NCBI GenBank assembly: GCA_036653075.1
Contig: JAVVUQ010000037.1
Span: 1-14,487 of the forward strand
Source of the DNA: JAVVUQ01 sp036653075
GTDB lineage: Bacteria > Bacillota > Clostridia > Christensenellales > CAG-314
Length of the DNA: 14,487 nucleotides
Direction of reading: 5' to 3'
Part shown: one piece after another, positions 1 through 6,454 of the stretch
How the letters are laid out: each line of letters begins with the position of its first letter
How positions within the stretch are numbered: position 1 is the stretch's first letter
The notes under the pieces: model-generated
The model's input: the letters and a program-made list of their open reading frames with translations, nothing else
The model's database searches: none
What the model was told of the DNA's origin: nothing
Translations under genes and position numbers: made by a program

Positions 1-407
1 TATTTAACTTATTTATCTATACATATAACCTTATTTTATCCCTATAACTTTAAAACTAATTTATACCAATTTTTTAAAATAATATTAAATTTTATAACAA
101 AAATTAATATTATTTATTTTGAATATTATAATATTTTTTTAAAAAAAGGTATATTAAAAAATTAAATATTTTACATATTTCAACGTTTATACATAATATT
201 TAAAGTACATTATTTAAAATTTTGAGTAATAAATTAACAACCAAAATTTAATATTTAAATAAAATAATTATTACAATAAAATAAATATCTTGCAATCTCA
301 AATATAATTATACTACGATTTTTATTGTCAAATCAATATCCATTGAGCGCATAAATTAAAGATATTATTTATACGCTCTCTGAAAATTTTATCATTTGAA
401 AGGTTAA
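1..407. other. AT-rich non-coding stretch at left edge
   Basis: I see no credible gene here. The sequence is almost entirely A and T with frequent stops in all frames. The only structure I can support is the weak hairpin at 345-378, listed separately. The far left may belong to the 3' or 5' flank of a gene outside the window. Confidence 0.6.
345..378 (-). terminator. possible weak terminator hairpin after the small gene at 408-629
   Basis: GAGCG (345-349) plus ATAAAT (351-356) pair with ATTTAT (367-372) plus CGCTC (374-378), with one C/A mismatch. This gives an 11-bp imperfect stem about 30 nt downstream of the minus-strand stop at 408. There is no clear run of U after the stem, so termination is only a suggestion. 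Confidence 0.3.
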
Positions 408-629
408 TTATTTAACATTAACATTGAATTTTTGTCCATTTATAAAGTCGATAGTTAGTAGTTCGTTATCAATTGAAAATGTTCCAATATAAACATCTTG
501 CAAATAAGCTTTTATATCCGAAAGGATATCCGAAGCGCTAATATTTTGTGTTCCTATCACTTCTTTAAATTCATTTTCTAATAATTGCATTTCTAAATCT
601 CTGCAATTTTCCATTTCCTGTGTTGACAT
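408..629 (-). CDS. small protein of unknown function (73 aa)
   Basis: I do not recognise this protein. The ATG at 629 is preceded by GGAGG with a 6-nt spacer, so I prefer it to the upstream in-frame TTG at 668, which has no properly spaced ribosome binding site. The product is acidic in its first half (a Glu-rich helix-like segment around MENCRDLEMQLLENEF). Its C-terminal part looks like a beta-strand region (YIGTFSIDNELLTIDF). There is no signal peptide or membrane segment. It diverges from the XRE-type regulator at 819 and is read from a good promoter at 740-768 that overlaps one arm of an inverted repeat. The regulator may therefore control it; that is inference. It could be a stand-alone housekeeping protein or a partner of the regulator. 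Stop codon is TAA. Confidence 0.6.
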   Translation of the reverse strand: MSTQEMENCRDLEMQLLENEFKEVIGTQNISASDILSDIKAYLQDVYIGTFSIDNELLTIDFINGQKFNVNVK

Positions 630-739
630 AGTATTCCTCCATTTGTATTTTTTTAAAAAGTTTTTCAACCTTGTCTTTAACTATAATGTTAAATTTTTGC
701 GTAAATTTTTATTTTAAGTTGTGGTATCTTATATGTTAT

Positions 740-768
740 ATTATATCCCCTTTATGCTTTGATTGCAA
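740..768 (-). promoter_or_regulatory. sigma-A-type promoter for the 408-629 gene
   Basis: Read on the minus strand: TTGCAA (-35, 763-768), a 17-nt spacer, then TATAAT (-10, 740-745). The predicted start near 733 leaves a leader of about 100 nt before the ATG at 629. The spacer and -10 overlap the left arm of the inverted repeat at 744-753. Confidence 0.6.
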
Positions 769-793
769 GTATATTACAACGGAAAAGGGGATA
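744..793. promoter_or_regulatory. spaced inverted repeat between divergent genes, candidate operator
   Basis: TATCCCCTTT (744-753) and AAAGGGGATA (784-793) are perfect 10-nt inverted copies separated by 30 nt, so their centres are 40 nt apart (about four helical turns). They are the most GC-rich words in the divergent gap. The left arm overlaps the minus-strand promoter; the right arm lies just upstream of the regulator gene at 819. Double-HTH XRE repressors often bind such sites, but that this regulator does so is inference. Confidence 0.45.
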
Positions 794-818
794 ATATAGT
801 AAAAAAAAGGATATATTT

Positions 819-1253
819 ATGGACATTTTGTCGAATTTTAGCGAAAGCTTAAAAGAGCTTATGGATAACAACAATTTATCTTGCGAAAAACTTGGAGATA
901 TTATTGGTGTTACGAAAGAAGCTGTCCGATTATGGAAAAACGGAAAAAGCAATATATCTTTAACGCATTTAATAAAACTTGCAGATTATTTTCATTGTTC
1001 TATCGAATTTTTGATTGGGCGTAGTCAAACTTTTATAGATTATGCGCCAAAGGCTTGCGATACCTTTTACACAAGCTTACAGTCTGTAATGAAAGAAAAA
1101 AGTATTACTCGATATAACGTAGTGAAAAACACTAAAATTTACGATAGCTATTTTACAAATTGGAAAAATAACGCCGTTCCTAATATTTTGACGCTTGTTA
1201 CACTCGCTGATTATTTAGATTGCACAATAGATTATCTTATAGGCAGAGAATAA
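819..1253 (+). CDS. XRE-family transcriptional regulator with two HTH units (144 aa)
   Basis: This is a helix-turn-helix DNA-binding protein built from two XRE/Cro-C1-like units in tandem. Unit 1 covers roughly residues 5-68 (LGDIIGVTKEAVRLWKNGKS, ending CSIEFLIGRS). Unit 2 covers roughly 80-144 (ending CTIDYLIGRE). The shared endings (LIKLADYFHCSIEFLIGR versus LVTLADYLDCTIDYLIGR) show that the second is a diverged duplicate. The recognition helix of unit 1 looks intact. Unit 2 has lost the usual turn glycine and may instead serve dimerisation (inference). AAGGA lies 8-9 nt before the ATG. No effector or peptidase domain is present. It sits alone on the plus strand, divergent from the small 408-629 gene, and the inverted repeat at 744-793 is a plausible autoregulatory site. 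Confidence 0.85.
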   Translation: MDILSNFSESLKELMDNNNLSCEKLGDIIGVTKEAVRLWKNGKSNISLTHLIKLADYFHCSIEFLIGRSQTFIDYAPKACDTFYTSLQSVMKEKSITRYNVVKNTKIYDSYFTNWKNNAVPNILTLVTLADYLDCTIDYLIGRE

Positions 1254-1343
1254 ATAATATGATATATAATACTTAATTTAATATAATCCGTATTTTATAT
1301 ATTATATTATGCGTATAAATGACTATCCATTAAATATAAATTG

Positions 1344-1417
1344 TTATTCATACTGTTGCAATCAATGTGTAACATCAATTATTATTCATACTGTTTTTAT
1401 TGAATGTATAGCATAAT
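1344..1417. repeat. two-copy imperfect tandem repeat (~38 nt)
   Basis: TTATTCATACTGTT occurs at 1344-1357 and again at 1382-1395, exactly 38 nt apart. The sequence after each copy is also similar (AATGTGTAACAT versus AATGTATAGCAT), so a unit of about 36-38 nt appears to have been duplicated and then diverged. Its role is unknown. Confidence 0.5.
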
Positions 1418-1479
1418 AAAAAAAGCGCAGGTAATAAATTGTAATTTAAAATATAATAATTAATAATATAATATTTATT

Positions 1480-1509
1480 AAGCGTAAAACAAAAGTGTTT
1501 ACGCTTTTT
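1480..1509. terminator. terminator hairpin between convergent regulator and minD
   Basis: AAGCGTAAA (1480-1488) pairs perfectly with TTTACGCTT (1498-1506) around a 9-nt loop. On the plus strand it is followed by TTT and then TATATT, giving a short U-rich tail. On the minus strand the tail is mixed A and T. It lies 43 nt past the minD stop and about 230 nt past the regulator stop, so it may serve either or both. Confidence 0.55.
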
Positions 1510-1552
1510 ATATTAATTATCAAATTAAAATTTAATAAATAAGATAATACAA

Positions 1553-2332
1553 TTATGCGTTTCTTCTTAAATTGCGACGTATTTTGCCAAACACGCCTTT
1601 ATATCGCGCGCAACAGTCATACATATTTTCTTTACCATTATGTAAATTATCCGCTAAAATATCGTAAGCTAAGCTTGCTGAGCCGTCTAATTCTTTTAGT
1701 TCTGCTAAGGTTATCCCATCGTCTTCTGGAACTATTCCGAGTGGCTTAAGTTTTAGCGTTTCAAAAATCTCCTTTGCGTCCGCCATATCGCCCTCGATTA
1801 CTAAATCGCCACGCATACGATTTACAACAGAGTAAATTTCGTTTAATCGATAACTATTGAGTATTGCCACAACCTTTGTGCTATCACGTATACTGGACAA
1901 ATGCGGAGTTGTAACTACTATCGCTTCATCGGCGCACACTACGGCGCGGTGAAATCCTATGTCTACGCCTGCGGGACAATCAATTAATATGTAATCAAAC
2001 AAATCGTTCATTCTATTAACAACTAACTTAATGCTTTGCGCAGTAACCGAACGTTTCTCGCTGTGACAGCTTGGCATTATGTATAATGATGGTGTTTCAC
2101 TGTCTTGAATCAACGCTTGTTTAACTCTACAACGTCCTTCGATTACATCAACCAAATCAAAAACAACTTTGTTTTCAACGTTTAAAGCGACGTCAAGATT
2201 ATTCAGCCCCAGATCCAAGTCGATTAAGGCAACTCTCAGCCCCATCGCCGCTAATCTGTATCCTAAACACGCCGTTAAAGTAGTTTTTCCCACACCGCCC
2301 TTGCCGCTTGTAATAACTATTTTTCTTGCCAT
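1553..2332 (-). CDS. minD: septum site-determining ATPase MinD (259 aa)
   Basis: MinD is a membrane-associated ParA/MinD-family ATPase that positions the division site. The deviant Walker A motif GKGGVGKT is at residues 10-17, with the signature Lys11 and Lys16. The switch region VALIDLDLGLNNLD is near 35-47, and ILIDCPAG at 115-122 is the Walker B-type strand. The C-terminal VFGKIRRNLRRNA (247-259) is a basic amphipathic membrane-targeting helix, as in known MinD proteins. I place the start at the ATG at 2332, preceded by GGAGG with a 5-nt spacer. An in-frame start at 2356 would add eight residues but has no such site. No minC or minE is adjacent in the window. A MinD-like flagellar or ParA-type role is less likely given the tail. 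Stop is TAA. Confidence 0.93.
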   Translation of the reverse strand: MARKIVITSGKGGVGKTTLTACLGYRLAAMGLRVALIDLDLGLNNLDVALNVENKVVFDLVDVIEGRCRVKQALIQDSETPSLYIMPSCHSEKRSVTAQSIKLVVNRMNDLFDYILIDCPAGVDIGFHRAVVCADEAIVVTTPHLSSIRDSTKVVAILNSYRLNEIYSVVNRMRGDLVIEGDMADAKEIFETLKLKPLGIVPEDDGITLAELKELDGSASLAYDILADNLHNGKENMYDCCARYKGVFGKIRRNLRRNA

Positions 2333-2398
2333 ATCACCCTCCGAACACTGCCTCACATCGCCGCTATTTTATTTCATAAATTTACATTAATGTACATA

Positions 2399-2427
2399 AT
2401 TTAATTTTTTAATACATTTTATGACAA
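2399..2427 (-). promoter_or_regulatory. possible minD promoter
   Basis: On the minus strand, TTGTCA (2422-2427) is followed after 17 nt by TTAAAT (2399-2404). The -10 is a weak match, so this is the best candidate rather than a firm call. Confidence 0.35.
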
Positions 2428-2667
2428 TTATCTTAGCAGTAGCGTTTTTTTGATTTTTTTCGACAGCCCGAAAATTTTTCTTCGGTATAGGTAGTATATC
2501 ACGCTTTAAAATTGTTGTCTTGCCATACGCAATAAAAGACAAAATAAGACACAAAATAATTTAAATTAAAATATTGTAACATATTAAATAAACTATAAAT
2601 AAATCATATATAAAAAATTAAGCTGAACTCTTGTTTTGTAAACAGCTAAAGATATCCAAATAAAACA

Positions 2668-2709
2668 ATAATCCGAACCTCTCACCAACGGTGAAAATGT
2701 TCGGATTAT
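2668..2709 (-). terminator. intrinsic terminator of tRNA-Leu
   Basis: ATAATCCGAAC (2668-2678) pairs perfectly with GTTCGGATTAT (2699-2709), an 11-bp stem. A second 5-bp stem (TCACC 2682-2686 / GGTGA 2690-2694) stacks inside it. On the minus strand it begins 7 nt after the tRNA 3' end and is followed by a T-rich stretch (TGTTTTATTT), as expected for a terminator of the tRNA transcript. Confidence 0.75.
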
Positions 2710-2716
2710 AAGTAAA

Positions 2717-2802
2717 TGGTGCCGGAGGCGGGACTTGAACCCGCACGATATCGCTATCAACGGATTTTGAGTCCGTCACGTCTGCCATTCCATCACTTCG
2801 GC
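2717..2802 (-). tRNA. tRNA-Leu, anticodon CAA
   Basis: This 86-nt class II tRNA reads UUG codons and has its CCA end encoded (2717-2719). The anticodon stem is ACGGA/TCCGT with loop CTCAAAA, giving anticodon CAA at 2767-2769. The long variable arm has stem GATA/TATC around GCGA. The T arm is GCGGG-TTCAAGT-CCCGC. Acceptor strands GCCGAAG and CTCCGGC pair at six of seven positions, with an A-C mismatch at position 5-68. It has its own promoter and a hairpin terminator 7 nt downstream. Confidence 0.96.
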
Positions 2803-2811
2803 AACGCTATT

Positions 2812-2840
2812 ATTTTACCATATCTATATTGCTTTGGCAA
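2812..2840 (-). promoter_or_regulatory. promoter of tRNA-Leu
   Basis: On the minus strand, TTGCCA (2835-2840), a 17-nt spacer and TAAAAT (2812-2817). The -10 ends 9 nt before the mature tRNA 5' end, a normal spacing for a tRNA promoter. It sits between the ysxC stop and the tRNA, so the tRNA need not depend on ysxC read-through. Confidence 0.7.
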
Positions 2841-2909
2841 GTGATTTTAAGCAAATTTATCATTATTCTTATCGCATTTGCGTAAACTATATTTTGATTT
2901 TTAACGCTA

Positions 2910-3824
2910 TTACGGCTTTTTTATCGGCTTTTTATTTACATTTTCTACTTTATGGTTATATAAATCTTTCTTTTTATCTATAAATCTATTGTCTTTATTA
3001 TTTTTATTACCATTTCTTCTTTTAGCGTCAGTATAAACTCTATTGCTTTTATTAACTTTATTGCTATCATTATTTTTTGTTATTTTATCTAATTTTTCTA
3101 TCCTTTCTTTTTCATTTTTATTAGTTAATTCTGCTTCTTTTTGAGCATTTGCAATAAATTCATCGCTATTAAGGTATTCTTTTTCTGCAATATCTTCCGC
3201 TTCATCTTCTGCGCGTTGAAATTCTGCGTGTTCTTTAAATGCAGCGATTATTCCATCAATTTTGCTTAAAACTTCCTCTTTACCGATTTTTGTAACGTTG
3301 CTAACTGGAATTACATTATCTACGCCTAATTTTATCAAAGTAGCAAAATGTTTAATTTGGTTCCTGATTTTACTTTTGGGTATTTTGTCAGCTTTAGTAG
3401 CAATTACTGTGAACGGTATAGCGTTTTTAAATAAATAATTATACATAGTCATATCTTCATCGGTTGGGTCGTGCCGTAAATCCAACAAAAAAAAGACGTG
3501 CGCTAAACTTTCTTCTTTTTCTAAATAATCATCAATTAATATAGCCCATTTTTCTTTTTCTTCTTGACATACCTTAGCAAATCCATATCCAGGCAAATCT
3601 GTCAATATAAAATTACCATCATTTATCAAAAAATAATTGATTAACCTTGTGCGTCCTGGCGCTTTTGATGTTCGCGCAAGCTTTCCGTCGTTAGTCAAAA
3701 AATTGATAAAACTGCTTTTACCGACATTGGATTTTCCGACAACCGCTATTTGAACAGTATCACTTACTATTCTGTCTTTCGGCGCTCCTGCCGATGTAAT
3801 AAAAGCTGAATTTTTAATTATCAT
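2910..3824 (-). CDS. engB: ribosome biogenesis GTPase YsxC/EngB with long C-terminal extension (304 aa)
   Basis: EngB (YsxC/YihA) is a cytoplasmic GTPase needed for late 50S subunit assembly. The G1 P-loop GKSNVGKSS is at residues 30-38, the switch I region PGRTRLINYF near 56-65, G3 DLPGYG at 76-81, G4 TKAD at 143-146, and a G5-like PVSN near 173-176. The GTPase core ends near residue 200, where the family normally stops. Here about 105 residues follow: first acidic (AEDEAEDIAEKEY), then Lys/Asn-rich and strongly basic (KRRNGNKNNKDNR, ending VNKKPIKKP). The ATG at 3824 is preceded by AAGGTGG with a 5-nt spacer; a GTG three codons upstream overlaps that site and is less likely. Downstream of lon in the usual Firmicute order, but the 100-N gap lies between them. 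Confidence 0.95.
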   Translation of the reverse strand: MIIKNSAFITSAGAPKDRIVSDTVQIAVVGKSNVGKSSFINFLTNDGKLARTSKAPGRTRLINYFLINDGNFILTDLPGYGFAKVCQEEKEKWAILIDDYLEKEESLAHVFFLLDLRHDPTDEDMTMYNYLFKNAIPFTVIATKADKIPKSKIRNQIKHFATLIKLGVDNVIPVSNVTKIGKEEVLSKIDGIIAAFKEHAEFQRAEDEAEDIAEKEYLNSDEFIANAQKEAELTNKNEKERIEKLDKITKNNDSNKVNKSNRVYTDAKRRNGNKNNKDNRFIDKKKDLYNHKVENVNKKPIKKP

Positions 3825-3923
3825 TTGTTCCACCTTGTATGGCGTTTACCATTTTACTTTCATATCTCAATTTTAGGTTTATATTTCAATTTAATTATAT
3901 ATATTACTTTTGTTTTAATATCT

Positions 3924-4023
3924 NNNNNNNNNNNNNNNNNNNNNNNNNNNNNNNNNNNNNNNNNNNNNNNNNNNNNNNNNNNNNNNNNNNNNNNNNNNNN
4001 NNNNNNNNNNNNNNNNNNNNNNN
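3924..4023. other. assembly gap (100 N)
   Basis: Exactly 100 N, the usual placeholder for a scaffold join of unknown size. Flanks on both sides are T-rich low-complexity sequence on the plus strand with no gene. The true distance between lon and engB, and whether anything lies between, cannot be read from this window. Confidence 0.98.
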
Positions 4024-4089
4024 TATTTTTTACGTTTATTTTCATATTCTATTTTTGCTTTTTTTTGATATACTGTTTATTCTTTACTA

Positions 4090-6384
4090 TTAAATTTTCA
4101 CTAAGGCTGCGTTGAAAACAGTTTTAATATCGTCTGCGTAGATGAATTCTATTTGTTTTTTTACTTCTTCTGGAATTTCTGTTACGCTCAATTCGTTATC
4201 TTTAGGTACGATAATTTTTCTAATGCCTGCTCTATACGCAGCTAACGCTTTTTCTTTTAGACCGCCGATAGCTAATACTTTGCCACGCAGAGTAACTTCG
4301 CCTGTCATTGCGACTTTTTTGCTAACTGGCATATGAGAAAATGCTGACATTAAAGCTGTTGACATAGTGACGCCAGCGCTCGGGCCGTCTTTAGGAATTG
4401 CGCCTTCTGGAATATGGATATGGATATCAGTTTCGGCAAAGACATTTGGATCTATGCTATATTCGGTAGCCATACTTCTAACTAAGCTAATGGAAGTTCT
4501 GGCTGATTCTTTCATTACATCGCCTAATTTTCCCGTTAATAAAATTTCGCCTTTCCCTTTAAACAAAGTTACGTCAATAGTCAAGGTAACGCCGCCGACA
4601 GCTGTCCAAGCCAAGCCTGTTGCAGAGCCGATTTCATCTCGCATATCCAAAATATCCTCTCTATATCTTTCAATGCCCAAATACTCAGATAAATTCGATG
4701 GATTAACATCAATATTAGATTCTTCGTTTACAAGTTTAAGGGCTACTTTTCGAGCGATGGTAGCGATTTCACGTTCCAATGTTCTAACGCCTGATTCTCG
4801 TGTATATTTTGATACTATTTCTCTAATTGTTTCATCGTTTAATTTAAAATTACTGTTTTCAATACCGTGACTTTTTTTAATTTTTGGCAATAAAAACTTA
4901 TCTGCTATACATATTTTTTCTTCTTCCGTATAGCCTGTTAATTCAATAATTTCCATTCTATCAAGCAACGCTGGAGGTACAGATTCTACGGTATTAGCCG
5001 TTGCTACAAACAGTATTTTTGACAAATCAAAAGGTACTTCCATATAATGATCTACAAAAGCGAAATTTTGTTCTGGATCTAAAACTTCAAGCATAGCGCT
5101 TGCTGGGTCGCCACGTAAATCACTGCTCATTTTGTCAATTTCGTCGAATAAAAACACTGGATTTATACATTGCGCTTGTTTTAGCATATATATAATTTTG
5201 CCTGGTATAGCGCCTATATATGTGCGTCTATGCCCTCGAATTTCCGCTTCATCACGCACGCCGCCTAAGCTAATTCTAACATATTTCCTATCTAAAGCTC
5301 TTGCAATTGACTTAACTATACTTGTTTTACCCACTCCAGGTGGCCCTACAAAACAAAGAATCGGCCCTTTCATACTTCCTGTCAGCTGCATTACCGCTAA
5401 ATATTCAAGTATTCGTTCTTTGATTTTTTCCAAACCAAAATGATCTTCGTCTAAAATTTCTTTTGCTCGCTTTAAATCTTTATTGTCTATTGTTTGAGTG
5501 TTCCACTTTAAATCGGTTAACCACTCAATGTAACCTCTAATAACCGATGCGTCAGGCGATGATGGCGACATCTTTGCCATTCTATTTAATTCCTTTAACG
5601 CTTTCTGTTCAATATCAGCTGGCATTCCAGCCGATTTAATCTTTTTTTCCAATTCGCCCTGTTCATCATCATCACCAAGTTCTGCGCCAATAGCTTTAAT
5701 CTGTTCTTTTAAATAATATTCTCGTTGTCCTTGGTCAATTTGCTTTTTCACTCGCCCCGCTATGCGTTTATCCATTTTTGATATCTCAATTTCTGTGGAT
5801 ACCACTTTGATAATTTCTTCCAAACGCATCTCGGTATCAGCCATCTCTAAAAACTGCTGTTTTCTCTCGTCTTGATAAACTAAAACATTAGCTAAAATAT
5901 TAACAAATTTATTGTATTCAAATGTATTTGTTAATTCTAATAACAATTCTTTAGATATTTTTTTACTATTTACTGCAAGCTCAGCTAAAGCCTCTCTACA
6001 TTTACGTAACAGAGCCTCCGCTTTTACAGTATCGTTATTAATTTCAATAATCGGCGTAGTTTCAGCGACAATATAACTGCCGTCCATATTAATATCCGTA
6101 GCTAAACCACGATACACGCCAGATATTAACACTCGCACATTATTTCCAGGCAACTTTAAAACTTGCCTTACCTTCGCCACAGTTCCAATGTTATAAATAT
6201 CATTTGCCGAAGGTTCAACTACGCTAATATCCTTTTGAGTTAAACATAATACCATTCCTCCGCCGTTATAAGCTGTATCTACTGCGTTATACGTCAGTTC
6301 TCGCCCGATATCTATCGTCGCTGTACAATCGGGAAATACTACCACCCCTCTTAACGCAATAACGGGCAACAGTTTATCTTCCAT
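4090..6384 (-). CDS. lon: ATP-dependent protease LonA (764 aa)
   Basis: Lon is a cytoplasmic homohexameric AAA+ serine protease that degrades misfolded and some regulatory proteins. The N-terminal substrate-binding domain starts with LPVIALRGVVVFP (6-18) and is followed by a coiled-coil linker around 185-260. Walker A GPPGVGKT is at 347-354 and Walker B FLFDEIDK at 411-418. The protease domain carries the Ser-Lys dyad: Ser669 in PKDGPSAG and Lys712 in GGLKEK. They are 43 residues apart, as in E. coli Lon (Ser679/Lys722). Length is usual for LonA. GGAGG lies 9 nt before the ATG. It follows clpX by 70 nt with no terminator, so it is probably co-transcribed with clpX and clpP. There is no lonB between clpX and lon, unlike some Bacillus and Clostridium relatives. 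Stop is TAA. Confidence 0.98.
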   Translation of the reverse strand: MEDKLLPVIALRGVVVFPDCTATIDIGRELTYNAVDTAYNGGGMVLCLTQKDISVVEPSANDIYNIGTVAKVRQVLKLPGNNVRVLISGVYRGLATDINMDGSYIVAETTPIIEINNDTVKAEALLRKCREALAELAVNSKKISKELLLELTNTFEYNKFVNILANVLVYQDERKQQFLEMADTEMRLEEIIKVVSTEIEISKMDKRIAGRVKKQIDQGQREYYLKEQIKAIGAELGDDDEQGELEKKIKSAGMPADIEQKALKELNRMAKMSPSSPDASVIRGYIEWLTDLKWNTQTIDNKDLKRAKEILDEDHFGLEKIKERILEYLAVMQLTGSMKGPILCFVGPPGVGKTSIVKSIARALDRKYVRISLGGVRDEAEIRGHRRTYIGAIPGKIIYMLKQAQCINPVFLFDEIDKMSSDLRGDPASAMLEVLDPEQNFAFVDHYMEVPFDLSKILFVATANTVESVPPALLDRMEIIELTGYTEEEKICIADKFLLPKIKKSHGIENSNFKLNDETIREIVSKYTRESGVRTLEREIATIARKVALKLVNEESNIDVNPSNLSEYLGIERYREDILDMRDEIGSATGLAWTAVGGVTLTIDVTLFKGKGEILLTGKLGDVMKESARTSISLVRSMATEYSIDPNVFAETDIHIHIPEGAIPKDGPSAGVTMSTALMSAFSHMPVSKKVAMTGEVTLRGKVLAIGGLKEKALAAYRAGIRKIIVPKDNELSVTEIPEEVKKQIEFIYADDIKTVFNAALVKI

Positions 6385-6454
6385 TTGTGTTATCCTCCGT
6401 TTTTAATCTGACTTATTGTCGATATAATTCACAAACTTTACGTTTGCCATTTAT

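Larger units (their letters stand above)
1254..1552. other. non-coding region between convergent genes
   Basis: This AT-rich gap holds three things. Near 1254-1312 there is an imperfect AT-only hairpin after the regulator stop. At 1344-1417 there is an imperfect tandem duplication. At 1480-1509 there is a terminator-like hairpin. No open frame of useful size was seen. Confidence 0.5.
2333..2716. other. non-coding region between tRNA-Leu and minD
   Basis: This stretch holds a probable minD promoter at 2399-2427 and a 12-nt palindrome at 2383-2394 (TACATTAATGTA). It also holds a weak hairpin at 2621-2647 (AGCTG/CAGCT, followed on the minus strand by six T) and the strong hairpin at 2668-2709. 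I see no gene in it. Confidence 0.5.

Noticed and set aside
3825..4115. Open frames spanning the N block on both strands
   Set aside because: They exist only because N codons are read through as X. The real sequence around them is low-complexity and has no start site.
4367..4870. Long plus-strand frame of 167 codons inside lon
   Set aside because: It is antisense to the strongly conserved Lon protease domain, has no ribosome binding site and no recognisable fold.
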